From positions 1 to 64,000 of the forward strand of contig JAFPZK010000084.1 of NCBI GenBank assembly GCA_017417315.1: a DNA stretch of 64,000 nt, in the 5' to 3' direction. Shown one piece after another: positions 41,778 through 50,508 of this stretch; within the stretch, counting starts at the first letter, position 1, and each line of letters starts with the position of its first letter. The notes under the pieces were generated by a model that saw only the letters and a list, made by a program, of their open reading frames with translations, made no database searches and was not told the DNA's origin. This DNA is from Bacteroidales bacterium. Its GTDB lineage: Bacteria > Bacteroidota > Bacteroidia > Bacteroidales > UBA3824. Both the position numbers and the translations under genes were made by a program.

Positions 41778-42569
41778 ATGGTCAGATTTTTTAAGTTGTT
41801 TGTGTTGTTCGCGATAGTATTATCCGCAGCCTCGGGGTGCAGAACTCCTAAGAATATTACGTATTTTCAGGATTTAAAAGAGGATACTTTGGTGCAAGTA
41901 AACTCTGAAAACGTAGAAATTAAACTTCAAGAAGGGGACAAAGTTTCCATTTTTGTATCATGCAGAGACGAACATGTAGCAAAAATGTTCAACTTGCTTA
42001 CCGTAACGCAAAGCATAGGCAACTCGTATTCTAACCGTGTCGCATATTATACAGTGGACAATAACGGCGATATTGACTTTCCCGTCATCGGAAAAATTTC
42101 CGTAAAAGGTCTTACCAGAACGGAAGTCGTAAAAATCGTAAAAGAAAAACTCATTTCAAGCGAGATGATTCAAGACCCCGTGGTTACGGTAGAGTTTATC
42201 AGTATGTATTTTGATATTCTCGGCGAAATTGCAAGACCCGGACGTTATACAATCGACAAAGATAAAATCACGCTTCTTGATGCCCTCGGTATGGCAGGAG
42301 ACCTCTCTATCTTGGGTCAGAGGTGCAACGTAAAAATAATCCGACAGGAAAACGGCGGAAAACGCGTATATATGGTTGATATGACAAAAGGCGAAAGCGT
42401 ATTGAACTCGCCCGCGTTTTACCTTCAACAAAACGACGTGCTTTATGTAGAGGCTAATGCTTACAGAAAACGTCAGTCAATAGTTGCCGGAAATACGGTT
42501 ATGACACCTTCTTTCTGGATGTCGGTAATTTCATTCCTAACTTCAATGTATGTCATTTGGATAAGATAA
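41778..42569 (+). CDS. Polysaccharide export outer membrane lipoprotein (Wza-like)
   Basis: A 263-residue lipoprotein (signal ends LSAASGC, Cys at residue 21). It contains the Poly_export domain (LQEGDKVSIFVSCRDEHVAKMF ... YTVDNNGDIDFPVIGKISVKGLTRTEV) and a SLBB domain (YFDILGEIARPGRYTIDKDKITLLDALGMAGDL), and ends in a hydrophobic helix (FWMSVISFLTSMYVIW) like the membrane-spanning helix of Wza-type channels. It should form the outer-membrane pore for capsule or exopolysaccharide. The Wzc-type kinase follows 12 bases downstream. No polymerase or glycosyltransferase genes for the polymer are adjacent. Confidence 0.9.
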   Translation: MVRFFKLFVLFAIVLSAASGCRTPKNITYFQDLKEDTLVQVNSENVEIKLQEGDKVSIFVSCRDEHVAKMFNLLTVTQSIGNSYSNRVAYYTVDNNGDIDFPVIGKISVKGLTRTEVVKIVKEKLISSEMIQDPVVTVEFISMYFDILGEIARPGRYTIDKDKITLLDALGMAGDLSILGQRCNVKIIRQENGGKRVYMVDMTKGESVLNSPAFYLQQNDVLYVEANAYRKRQSIVAGNTVMTPSFWMSVISFLTSMYVIWIR

Positions 42570-42581
42570 CGAAAAAATATT

Positions 42582-45062
42582 ATGGAACAAAATAATAATC
42601 AGGAAATACAGCAGGTGCAAAACACACCCGCAACAGAAACTAATGCGGACAACGTTCTTGACATTCAAGCAATTATAGGTGCATGTATTTCAAAATGGTG
42701 GTGGTTTATAATTTCCGTCGTAATTGTTATGGCGGGAACTATGTTTTACCTTCTTACAACCCCGAAAATTTACACTCGTGAATTAACTTTCCTGATAAAA
42801 GAGACAGGAGGCAGAACCTCGTCATTCAACTCACAGTTGAACTCTTTTGCCGAAATGGGCGTGTTTGAAAACTCCACGTCCGTAAATAACGAATTGAATA
42901 TCATTCAATCACCGACTATAATCATCGAAACCGTAAAACGTCTTCATCTTGACTACGATTATTACGTGCAGGGCAAATATAGTAAGGAGGTAATTTACGG
43001 CGATAATCTGCCCGTTCAAGCGCAATTAGTTGACGCAGATGATTTTACTGCTGCAAGTTTTACGCTTACAATTTCGCCCGACGGCAGTTTTAAGATGACT
43101 GACTTTTTGTCACCGTTATTATCAAAAAGTCTGAACTCTATGGTAGAAGGCGTTGTCGGAGAAGAAGTTTCTACCCCGATTGGTAAAATTTTTATAAGTG
43201 CAACGCCTGAATTAGCGGAATGTAAAGACCCTCTGACCATTTATATAAGACGTTTACCACTTAGAACGGCAATGCAGATTTACGCTTCTAAATACAAAGC
43301 GGGCTTCAACGATAAAAAATCTTCCGTAATTACTCTTACTATGGAGGACGAAAACATTCAGAGAGCCGAAGATTTTTTGAGTACTCTTTTCAAAGTTTAT
43401 AACGAAAAGTGGATTGAAGACAAAAATCAGGCGGCTATCGGAACCTCGGCGTTTATCACAAACAGGTTGGAAATCATTGAAAGAGAACTCGGTATCGTAG
43501 ACAGCGACGTGTCTTCTTTTAAAAGCCACAACCTTTTGCCTAACGTTGAAAAATCAAGCGATTTGTTTTACAATCAGGCAAACAGCCTCGAAAACGAAAT
43601 CGTAATGCTAAGCACGCAGGTTGCAATGGCAGAAAACGTCAAAGAATATATCTCTGATACCACAAAAAGCAACGCACTTTTGCCGGTTTATTCGGGCAGC
43701 AACAATTCAACGGCTGAAAGACAAATCACCGAATACAATGCCTGCATACTTCAAAGAAATTCTTTGGTAGCAGCCTCTTCGGAGAAAAATCCGCTCGTAA
43801 TAGACCTTAACAAAAAAATTGCGGAACTGAGAATTGCGTTAATCGGCTCGATTGACAATCAGATAAAATATCTCAATTCGCAGATAAAATCGTTGCAGAA
43901 AAACCTCGACAAAAGCGTTTCGCACATTTCGGGCAACCCCGATAAGGCAAAACAACTTTTGTCGATAGAACGTCAGCAAAAAGTAAAAGAATCGCTTTAT
44001 TTGTTTCTTCTTCAAAAACGCGAAGAAAACGAACTTTCTCAGGCTTTTTCGGCAACTAACACGCGTCTTATCACACCGCCTATGGGTGCGATGTCAGCAA
44101 CAAAACCACAAAGACTGAAAATACTCGGAATCGCTTTTATTTTAGCGTTACTCATTCCGCTCGGCATAATAGCCCTCATCGAAATGAATAACACCAAAAT
44201 CCGTACCCGTAAGGATTTGGAGGGTATGACGATACCGTTTGTCGGAGAAATTCCGCAACACACAAGAATACACAGAAAAGGTTTCTTTAAATTCTTAAAA
44301 CGCAAAGATTCTACAAATGCCGATTTGGGCAAACTTGTTGTCAAGAAAAACTCCAAAAACCTTACAAACGAGGCTTTCAGGGTTGTAAGAAGTAATTTGG
44401 AATTTGTACATGTTACCAAAGAAAACAAGGTTATGCTCGTAACTTCGCTTATTCAGCACAGCGGTAAATCGTTTATCTCGCTTAACCTTAGTGAATCTTT
44501 CGCCTTGAAAGACAAAAAGGTCATCATCGTAGACCTCGACCTTAGAAAGGCTAACGCGAGTGAAATAGTTCAGAGACCGAAAAAAGGCGTTTCCACGTTT
44601 TTGGCGGGTTACGACGAAGACTGGCGTAAACTTACGATGAAACTAGACGATAAACTTACGATACTTCCTGCCGGAATGTTACCTCCTAACCCTGCGGAGT
44701 TACTTTACACTCCCGCATTTGAAAAAATGGTAAAGGAGATGAAACAGGAATACGATTTGGTTGTTCTCGACTGTCCGCCTATCGACATCGTGGCTGATAC
44801 GAGTATTATCGCTCAACAAGCCGATATGACGTTATTTATCGTCAGAGTAGGACTTCTTGACCGCTCTATGTTGAACGTTATCGAAAGGTTTTATACCAGC
44901 AAAAAACTGCCTAACCTCTGTCTCTTACTTAACGGTTCAAAAACCGCTAACGGACGTTATGGTTACGGATACGGTTATGGATACGGTTACGGCTATGGTT
45001 ACGGATACGGTTATGGATACGGTTACGGCTATGGCAGCGAAAAAGAAGCATACGAAGAATAA
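42582..45062 (+). CDS. Wzc-type polysaccharide co-polymerase / BY-family tyrosine kinase with Gly-Tyr tail
   Basis: An 826-residue inner-membrane protein. Wzz domain with transmembrane segments about 38-58 and 509-530 and a long periplasmic coiled-coil region between (including the PTKPxRLKILGIAF-type segment ATKPQRLKILGIAF). Cytoplasmic kinase domain: Walker A region TSLIQHSGKS (about 622-630, with a His where PGEGKS is common), Walker A' IIVDLDLRKA and Walker B VVLDCPPI. The tail from residue 792 is Tyr followed by 12 Gly-Tyr pairs, then GSEKEAYEE. In this family the C-terminal tyrosines are autophosphorylated and phosphorylation controls polymer export. It works with the Wza-like channel upstream. 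Confidence 0.92.
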   Translation: MEQNNNQEIQQVQNTPATETNADNVLDIQAIIGACISKWWWFIISVVIVMAGTMFYLLTTPKIYTRELTFLIKETGGRTSSFNSQLNSFAEMGVFENSTSVNNELNIIQSPTIIIETVKRLHLDYDYYVQGKYSKEVIYGDNLPVQAQLVDADDFTAASFTLTISPDGSFKMTDFLSPLLSKSLNSMVEGVVGEEVSTPIGKIFISATPELAECKDPLTIYIRRLPLRTAMQIYASKYKAGFNDKKSSVITLTMEDENIQRAEDFLSTLFKVYNEKWIEDKNQAAIGTSAFITNRLEIIERELGIVDSDVSSFKSHNLLPNVEKSSDLFYNQANSLENEIVMLSTQVAMAENVKEYISDTTKSNALLPVYSGSNNSTAERQITEYNACILQRNSLVAASSEKNPLVIDLNKKIAELRIALIGSIDNQIKYLNSQIKSLQKNLDKSVSHISGNPDKAKQLLSIERQQKVKESLYLFLLQKREENELSQAFSATNTRLITPPMGAMSATKPQRLKILGIAFILALLIPLGIIALIEMNNTKIRTRKDLEGMTIPFVGEIPQHTRIHRKGFFKFLKRKDSTNADLGKLVVKKNSKNLTNEAFRVVRSNLEFVHVTKENKVMLVTSLIQHSGKSFISLNLSESFALKDKKVIIVDLDLRKANASEIVQRPKKGVSTFLAGYDEDWRKLTMKLDDKLTILPAGMLPPNPAELLYTPAFEKMVKEMKQEYDLVVLDCPPIDIVADTSIIAQQADMTLFIVRVGLLDRSMLNVIERFYTSKKLPNLCLLLNGSKTANGRYGYGYGYGYGYGYGYGYGYGYGYGYGSEKEAYEE
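44961..45032 (+). repeat. Exact 36-bp tandem duplication encoding the Gly-Tyr tail
   Basis: Bases 44961-44996 and 44997-45032 are identical 36-base units, each six Gly-Tyr codon pairs. Within each unit the codons alternate GGT/GGA/GGC and TAC/TAT, giving further internal near-repeats of 12 and 18 bases. Change in copy number would keep the frame and add or remove six tyrosines. Confidence 0.9.
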
Positions 45063-45096
45063 AAAAATGCCGTCTTAAAGGACGGCATTTTTTTTT
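45063..45096. terminator. Bidirectional terminator after the Wzc-type gene
   Basis: AAATGCCGTC (45065-45074) pairs perfectly with GACGGCATTT (45081-45090), loop TTAAAG, with A-tract before and T-tract after. It separates the kinase gene from the converging Sua5/YrdC gene. Confidence 0.85.
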
Positions 45097-45715
45097 AATA
45101 TATCAAATCTTTTGAACCCTCTCTTATGATTTGAATTTCATTTTGAGTACAATCCACAATCGCGGTCGGAATATTGTTACCGTAACCGCCGTCAATTACG
45201 AGGTCTATCTGATTTTTATAACGCTCCCAAATCAACTCCGGGTCGGTGGAATATTCAATAATTTCGTCCTCGTCTATAACCGAAGTCGTAACAAGAGGAT
45301 TGCCTAAGGCTTCAACTATTTCATACAAAATTCTGCTGTCCGGCACCCTGAGACCTACCGTCTTACGGGAATTATCGAACATTCGCGGAATTTTTTTGCT
45401 CGCCGGAAGTATAAACGTGAAAGGTCCCGGCGTATTTTTTTTCAAAATCTTAAAAACCGACGTACTTAATGTCAAAGTATACTGCGAAATATCTTGCAAG
45501 TCCTTACAAATAAACGAAAAACGCGCTCTTGAAAGGTCAAGGTGCTTAAACCGAGCCAAACGTTCTAACGCCTTTTTGCTCGTCATACTGCAACCTAAGG
45601 CATAAACGCTGTCGGTAGGATAAATGATTACCCCGTCATTTCTCAAAATCGCAACGGCTTCTTCTATAAAACGCTGCTGCGGTGTCTGAGGATGTATTTT
45701 CAAAAGCGTACCCAT
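45095..45715 (-). CDS. L-threonylcarbamoyladenylate synthase (Sua5/YciO/YrdC family)
   Basis: A 206-residue protein from ATG 45715, seven bases after the SiaC gene; the longer frame up to 45790 would lie inside SiaC and is rejected. ILRNDGVIIYPTDSVYALGCSM, the KHLDLSRARFSFICKDL segment and the PGPFTFILPASKKIPR motif match YrdC-fold proteins; VGLRVPDSRI and NPLVTTS complete the ATP/threonine pocket. YrdC proteins make threonylcarbamoyl-AMP for the t6A modification of tRNA; the YciO-like subgroup has unproven activity and cannot be excluded, as RPxxxP spacing here (KHLDLSRARFSF) is closer to YciO. It is probably co-transcribed with the SiaB/SiaC genes. Confidence 0.85.
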   Translation of the reverse strand: MGTLLKIHPQTPQQRFIEEAVAILRNDGVIIYPTDSVYALGCSMTSKKALERLARFKHLDLSRARFSFICKDLQDISQYTLTLSTSVFKILKKNTPGPFTFILPASKKIPRMFDNSRKTVGLRVPDSRILYEIVEALGNPLVTTSVIDEDEIIEYSTDPELIWERYKNQIDLVIDGGYGNNIPTAIVDCTQNEIQIIREGSKDLIY

Positions 45716-45722
45716 TTTTTTA

Positions 45723-46109
45723 TCAATTTGCTTGTTTCGGAACGGATATAAGGTTGAAAGGCAAGTTGATAATCTGACTGTATTCCTCACCTAAGGCCTG
45801 CATATCCTCGTCTATTTCCTTATAATACCAATTGACCGTAATATCGGTTTTGCCTTTGAGATTGCCCAAAAGCAAAAGAATTTGTATAAGTTGCTTGCTC
45901 GAGGCCGTATTAAAATATTCAAGTTTCATATTAAACACGGTTTCCTTGTTAGGATTCTCAGAATATTCCATAAGCCAATTGATTATCGGCGCATAAAAAT
46001 CCACGGCATCCTCCGGCAGAGACATTTGCGAAATTTCAAATATTCCGCTGTCAGCATCTAATACAACTCTCGGCGTATCAATTGTCGGTTCTTTGATAAA
46101 AGATTCCAT
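45723..46109 (-). CDS. SiaC family (DUF1987) regulatory phosphoprotein
   Basis: A 128-residue protein: TPRVVLDADSGIFEISQMSLPEDAVDFYAP at the N terminus and FNMKLEYFNTASSKQLIQILLLL in the middle are the hallmarks of DUF1987/SiaC. The Thr in YFNTASS is residue 68; in Pseudomonas SiaC the homologous Thr is phosphorylated by the kinase SiaB and dephosphorylated by SiaA, which switches SiaC's ability to activate the diguanylate cyclase SiaD. Here the gene follows a double SiaB-like gene by 17 bases. Neither a SiaA phosphatase nor a SiaD cyclase is in the window, so the output is unknown. Confidence 0.85.
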   Translation of the reverse strand: MESFIKEPTIDTPRVVLDADSGIFEISQMSLPEDAVDFYAPIINWLMEYSENPNKETVFNMKLEYFNTASSKQLIQILLLLGNLKGKTDITVNWYYKEIDEDMQALGEEYSQIINLPFNLISVPKQAN

Positions 46110-46126
46110 TTCTTAAACCAGTTTTT

Positions 46127-47254
46127 TTAGTTTTTCTTATTTACAATAGTTTTTACAATAAAAAAGTCAATTTCATCGTCAACCTTTTTGAGCGAATACT
46201 CTATTGGGTTTCCAGTTTTTCTGCGTATGTCAATAAAACCCAAACCCGTAGAGACTGAATCATTTATTTCGGTATTCAACAAAATTTTGTTATATTCCTT
46301 TGTTAAATCCTTGTAACTCATATTGTTGAGCCTGTCTATACGTTCTTTCAGAGAAGCGGAATGTTCCCTTCTGACGTAGTTGCCCGCCAAAAGCGAAAAA
46401 CTGTCCTCCAACTCCTTAATGAAAAACACTCCCGCCTTCCAATCCTCGGCATGATCGATGTTATCTGCGTGTTTTACAATATTTTGCAAAAGTTCAACCA
46501 TCACGGAATAAAGTTTTATTCGCGTAGGCGTTTCGCTCATTCCCGATTTTAAAATCGCCAACAAAGATAATAAATTTTCCTGATTAAAATCACCTTTGAA
46601 AGAAATTATGTAATTATTTTTGTTAAAATTTTCGTGATTTTCTATTAACTGCTTTACAGAGTATACCTCAGGGGCGTTTTCAGGTTCTTCTTCATCTGAA
46701 ATTTTTATCTCCGTAGTAAGATAAAAATACGAAAGTTGCTCGTCAACGGACTTGATAAGATAATCAAGTTTGTTGCCAGAGCGTTTTGCCATCTCAATAA
46801 GACCGAGACTCGCACCGCCTTTTGCGCTAAGTTGCATATTGTTACGGATTTCTTTCGAAAACTCCCGCAAACCGTCAGAGTCCATGTGATTGATTTTTTC
46901 GAGTTTTGTTCTCAAAGCATCTTCTTCTGCCTTAAACATCAAGTTGCCCGTAGCAATAATATATTTATGACGTTTTTTAACAATCACTATAATTGCCTCT
47001 TTATCAACATTTTCGTCTACATTATCGGCTTGATGACGGGTTATATTCTGCAAACCCTCGCCCATAATATAATAAATCCTCGTTTTGAGTTTTTTTGTAT
47101 CCTCCGCCTTTGCGAGGTTGCTTTTAGCAAAATCAAGAATATCCATAACGATAACGGGGGTGATTTCGCCCCTATAAATATATTCCATATCGTCTTTCTC
47201 GATGTCGCTGAAATGCCCGTAAATAAAATCCAAAGACTGCTCCATATTCTTCAA
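46127..47254 (-). CDS. Tandem-fused SiaB-family (DUF6272) protein kinase
   Basis: A 375-residue cytoplasmic protein made of two SiaB-like domains in tandem, about 1-185 and 195-375; ordinary SiaB proteins have one domain of roughly 180-200 residues. Each half has an N-box-like motif (EGLQNITRH at 66-74; ELLQNIVKH at 254-262) and a glycine motif followed by an identical xxKxxGNxxxY/L pattern (GASLGLIEMAKRSGN at 147-161; GLGFIDIRRKTGN at 337-349), so both nucleotide sites look intact. SiaB phosphorylates SiaC, whose gene follows directly. Two sites could give dosage or heterologous control. A -7 element lies 15 bases upstream; MKNM offers two starts. Confidence 0.8.
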   Translation of the reverse strand: MKNMEQSLDFIYGHFSDIEKDDMEYIYRGEITPVIVMDILDFAKSNLAKAEDTKKLKTRIYYIMGEGLQNITRHQADNVDENVDKEAIIVIVKKRHKYIIATGNLMFKAEEDALRTKLEKINHMDSDGLREFSKEIRNNMQLSAKGGASLGLIEMAKRSGNKLDYLIKSVDEQLSYFYLTTEIKISDEEEPENAPEVYSVKQLIENHENFNKNNYIISFKGDFNQENLLSLLAILKSGMSETPTRIKLYSVMVELLQNIVKHADNIDHAEDWKAGVFFIKELEDSFSLLAGNYVRREHSASLKERIDRLNNMSYKDLTKEYNKILLNTEINDSVSTGLGFIDIRRKTGNPIEYSLKKVDDEIDFFIVKTIVNKKN

Positions 47255-47268
47255 TAAAGTTTACACGG

Positions 47269-47276
47269 CAAATGTA
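47269..47276 (-). promoter_or_regulatory. TAnnTTTG -7 element of the SiaB-SiaC-YrdC unit
   Basis: On the minus strand TACATTTG followed by CCGTG, about 15 bases before the SiaB start at 47254 (24 before the second ATG). It implies a very short leader. Confidence 0.5.
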
Positions 47277-47387
47277 ACAAAAATCGGACTATTTTTCATA
47301 ACTTTTTTCAAATAATTTTCTTTCAGAAAAAAAATTTTATTCTCCCGTTTTTTTTATTTACATTAGCGGTGTCAATTATTAGTAATT

Positions 47388-48554
47388 ATGTATCTGAATT
47401 TCAATAAAATAGCATTTTTTTTAACGGTTTTTGTAGCGTGTTTTGTATCTTCATGCAAAAACACTAACACCGAAAACTTTTCTGATGAAGAAATCATCAG
47501 CAATTATCACGAGGCATATTTTCCTGAGAAATTAACGAAAGAGCAAAACTTTGCGCTTTATCTTGACTTCTCCGGCAGCATAAAAACCGCGTTCAAGGAT
47601 TTTAACACGCAAAATTTTTATCAACTTTTCATCAATAGTATGAAAATTCAGACAGTTGATTTTTACGCAGTAAGCAATTCGGGAATCAATAAAACAGAAA
47701 GTTTTAAGACCTCGGAACTATTGAAAACAATAAAAGATTCGGGCAAATTTAAGGGCGGGAACTCTCCCGTTGACAAAGCCGTAAAACAAATCATATCAGA
47801 AAATTCGGAAGCGGTTTTAATCACCGATGACGAACTTTTTCAATCAAGCAAAGATTTTGAACAATGGCTAAAAGACGGCAACGCAATAGATTTTTTCATA
47901 ACGGAATGTAACGAGAAAAAATCAAAACCACTGTTTTATATCTGTTTTGTCCCGAAAAATTCTTTAAGCAGCGTAACAAAAGATTTTCTTTCTTTTTTAA
48001 GCAATTCGGGTACGGCCAAAACAATGAAATACAATCATTTCTACTTTTCTAACGGTTGTTTAGACTCCGGAATAGGGTATCTCGAACTTTATGAGGATTG
48101 GAAAACATTGTTTCAAAAATACTCTGACAAAAACGGCAATTCGCTTCCCGGTGGCATAAAACTCAACATTCCTGAAAATTATTGTTACACAATCGGAAAA
48201 ATAGTTTTGAAAACTTATAACATCAGCGAAGATTTTTTGAGATACAAAAACACTCTTTCTGACAAAACAGACACGGTTTTTGTTCCAGCAAAACGTCTCA
48301 GCGGAATAGAAAACCTCTTTGTTTTGGACAATGACAATCCAAACAACGAACTGAAAATCAAAATGTCACAAAATTTTTCAGGTTCGCTTTCTGCCTCCGA
48401 GAATAATCTTTTGAGAGTAGATTTTGTGTTGAAAGACGTCAGCACGGAAACCAAAAATATAGAAAACTTGCCGGTAGTTAATGCTTTGAAGGCTACAAAT
48501 CCCGAAGGCAGAACCGTTTACACGTATTATATAAAAACTCCGGCATACAAATAA
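47388..48554 (+). CDS. Lipoprotein with a VWA-like DxSGS motif
   Basis: A 388-residue lipoprotein (signal ends FVSSC, Cys 23). FALYLDFSGSIKTAF has the DxSxS metal-site motif of von Willebrand A domains, followed by a helix, NSPVDKAVKQII and the strand EAVLITDDELF, a layout like a small VWA domain (about 55-170). The rest is a beta-rich region (about 220-388) without a known motif. VWA domains bind protein partners through a divalent metal. Such a role here is an inference from the motif. It stands between the divergent SiaB unit and accD. Confidence 0.6.
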   Translation: MYLNFNKIAFFLTVFVACFVSSCKNTNTENFSDEEIISNYHEAYFPEKLTKEQNFALYLDFSGSIKTAFKDFNTQNFYQLFINSMKIQTVDFYAVSNSGINKTESFKTSELLKTIKDSGKFKGGNSPVDKAVKQIISENSEAVLITDDELFQSSKDFEQWLKDGNAIDFFITECNEKKSKPLFYICFVPKNSLSSVTKDFLSFLSNSGTAKTMKYNHFYFSNGCLDSGIGYLELYEDWKTLFQKYSDKNGNSLPGGIKLNIPENYCYTIGKIVLKTYNISEDFLRYKNTLSDKTDTVFVPAKRLSGIENLFVLDNDNPNNELKIKMSQNFSGSLSASENNLLRVDFVLKDVSTETKNIENLPVVNALKATNPEGRTVYTYYIKTPAYK

Positions 48555-48578
48555 TTTTTTTATAAAGAAAATTATTTT

Positions 48579-48586
48579 TACCTTTG
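48579..48586 (+). promoter_or_regulatory. TAnnTTTG -7 element of accD
   Basis: TACCTTTG, identical to the rpsP element, lies 21 bases before the accD ATG. The -33 position is TTTT rather than TTTG. Confidence 0.5.
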
Positions 48587-48606
48587 CAAAAAATATAAAA
48601 TAAAAA

Positions 48607-49449
48607 ATGGGCTGGTTTAACAGATCACAACAAGGTATTAGTACCGAAACGAAAGACAAAAAAGAAATTCCCGAAGGACTTTGGTACAAATGTCCTCAAT
48701 GCAAGGAAATAGTTTCGACGGACGACCACAAAAAGAATTTGTGCGTATGTCCGAAATGCAATTATCATGAAAGAATTTCAACGAAAGAGTATTTTGAAAT
48801 TTTATTTGACTCAGGAAGTTACGAAGAATTGTTCGGCAACCTTCACAGCGGCGACCCGCTAAATTTTACCGACAGAAAAAAGTATACCGACAGAATTGCA
48901 GCGGTTGAAAAACAAACAAACCTCAAAGACGCTATTTCGGTAGCAACCGGCAACATAGGCGGCAGAGGCGTAACCGTTGATTGTATGAATTTTGAGTTTG
49001 TCGGCGGCTCTATGGGCTCGGTTGTCGGCGAAAAAATAGCACGCAGCATTGATTATTGTATCGAAAAACATCAGCCGCTTGTCATCATCAGCCGCTCAGG
49101 AGGAGCAAGAATGATGGAAGGTGCATTTTCGCTTATGCAAATGGCTAAAACCTCAGCAAAACTTACGCAACTCAGCAATGCAAAACTTCCGTACATTTCG
49201 GTTATGACAAACCCGACAACAGGAGGCGTTTCGGCATCGTTTGCAATGTTAGGCGATATTAATATGGCTGAACCTCAGGCTCTTATCGGTTTTGCAGGGC
49301 CGAGAGTCATAAGAGAATTTACGGGAAAAGACTTGCCCGAAGGATTTCAGTCGTCGGAGTTTTTGCTCGAACACGGATTTTTGGACACCATCGTTGAAAG
49401 AAAAAATTTGAAAGACACGCTTATAAAATTGTTCAAAATGATGATGTAA
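48607..49449 (+). CDS. accD: Acetyl-CoA carboxylase carboxyltransferase subunit beta
   Basis: A 280-residue subunit that with AccA transfers CO2 from biotin to acetyl-CoA, making malonyl-CoA for fatty acid synthesis. The N-terminal zinc ribbon has Cys 29, 32, 48 and 51 (CPQC ... CPKC). The crotonase-like core shows [34 protein letters not shown] and [17 protein letters not shown], plus GFAGPRVI, all typical. accA is not adjacent. The last codons are ATGATGATGTAA, a sequence repeated immediately downstream. Confidence 0.96.
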   Translation: MGWFNRSQQGISTETKDKKEIPEGLWYKCPQCKEIVSTDDHKKNLCVCPKCNYHERISTKEYFEILFDSGSYEELFGNLHSGDPLNFTDRKKYTDRIAAVEKQTNLKDAISVATGNIGGRGVTVDCMNFEFVGGSMGSVVGEKIARSIDYCIEKHQPLVIISRSGGARMMEGAFSLMQMAKTSAKLTQLSNAKLPYISVMTNPTTGGVSASFAMLGDINMAEPQALIGFAGPRVIREFTGKDLPEGFQSSEFLLEHGFLDTIVERKNLKDTLIKLFKMMM

Positions 49450-49470
49450 AAAAATGATGATGTAAAAAAT
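49434..49470 (+). repeat. Direct repeat AAAATGATGATGTAAAAAA spanning the accD stop
   Basis: The last codons of accD with the stop (ATG ATG ATG TAA, 49438-49449) recur at 49454-49465 with the same flanking A-tracts. The second copy is a three-codon ATG-ATG-ATG-TAA frame placed six bases before the next gene's ATG. Confidence 0.8.
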
Positions 49471-50508
49471 ATGAAATTCAAGTTTCTGATTTTATTTTTG
49501 TTTTCGGTTTTAACGGCTTATCCTCAGTACTCTACTGACAAATTCGGCGTGAGTTTTGCTCTGAGATATATGCCGAGATATTATGTTGAGCCGCAAAACA
49601 GGACATTCGGCGTAATGCTTGATGCTCCCCGTCAGGTAAAACGTGCTTTTGAATCACTTGAAGAATTAGAGCGTTTTTTTATTCCTGAGGGTTGGTCTCT
49701 TGACAGAGAGCAGCCGTATCTTCAAACGGTTATCGCCGCTGACTATTTGGTTATTGACAAAATATACGAAATCGAAGAGGTAGAAATCGTAAAAGGTCCG
49801 GAAGGCGAAAAAGAAATAAAATTCTACCGTCCGGCAATGGATTATCATCTTCCGATGACGATTACGACAAGTTCGCCTCAGGGCAGAATTATAACGGAAA
49901 ATCTCACTAAGGAATATCCGAGAGTGCCGATAATGTATACTGTTGTCTCGCCTGAAAAATTCAGAAATCCGGCACGCGCTCATGATTTTTTTGTCGATAA
50001 CAAAGAAATTATAATCGAAAACGAAATACGTGTCAGAATTTTTGAATTTTATGACAGTTTTTTGCCTGAAATACGCCGCGCATACGTGTATAGCCCGATT
50101 TACGAAACAATTCACGTTTGGCTGTTAGACAACAAAAAAAATAGTTTTTATCCGAAATACAAGTCAGCAAAAGCGGAAATCAAAAATATTTTCTCGCGGC
50201 TAAATCAAAACGGCGGCATTGAGGCTACAATCCGCGACGTAAAACCGTATATCGAACTGATAACGGACGAAATAAATTCGCTTGACGAAAAAGACAAAAA
50301 ACAAAAATCCGCCAAAACGGATTTGTTATGCGCTTTGGCGGAAATTTATTACGGTCTCGAAATATTTGATGTAAGTGCCGGTTATGCCGAGCAAACTCTT
50401 CGGTTAGGCGATTCCCGAGGAAACAAAATCCTCAAAAAAATCAGCGATTATAAAGCCGATTTAGCAAAACACCATCTTCAATCAAAACATTTCACAACGG
50501 AGGAATAA
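49471..50508 (+). CDS. Exported protein of unknown function
   Basis: A 345-residue protein with a signal peptide (MKFKFLILFLFSVLTAYPQ). The centre is beta-rich (LQTVIAADYLVIDKIYEIEEVEIV, HLPMTITTSSPQGRIITENL) and the last 120 residues are helical and charged (EIKNIFSRLNQNG, DEINSLDEKDKKQKSAKTDLLCALAEIYYGLEIFDVSAGYAEQTL), recalling a tetratricopeptide-like pair of helices. I do not recognise the family. It starts 21 bases after accD and probably shares its transcript. It ends in a hairpin that spans both its own stop and that of the converging gene. Confidence 0.55.
   Translation: MKFKFLILFLFSVLTAYPQYSTDKFGVSFALRYMPRYYVEPQNRTFGVMLDAPRQVKRAFESLEELERFFIPEGWSLDREQPYLQTVIAADYLVIDKIYEIEEVEIVKGPEGEKEIKFYRPAMDYHLPMTITTSSPQGRIITENLTKEYPRVPIMYTVVSPEKFRNPARAHDFFVDNKEIIIENEIRVRIFEFYDSFLPEIRRAYVYSPIYETIHVWLLDNKKNSFYPKYKSAKAEIKNIFSRLNQNGGIEATIRDVKPYIELITDEINSLDEKDKKQKSAKTDLLCALAEIYYGLEIFDVSAGYAEQTLRLGDSRGNKILKKISDYKADLAKHHLQSKHFTTEE

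Noticed and set aside
44961..45032. Possible CRISPR array or sequencing artefact at the 36-bp repeat
   Set aside because: There are no spacers and the units are in frame with a conserved kinase tail, so it is a coding tandem repeat. An assembly error in copy number cannot be ruled out, but a frame error is unlikely.
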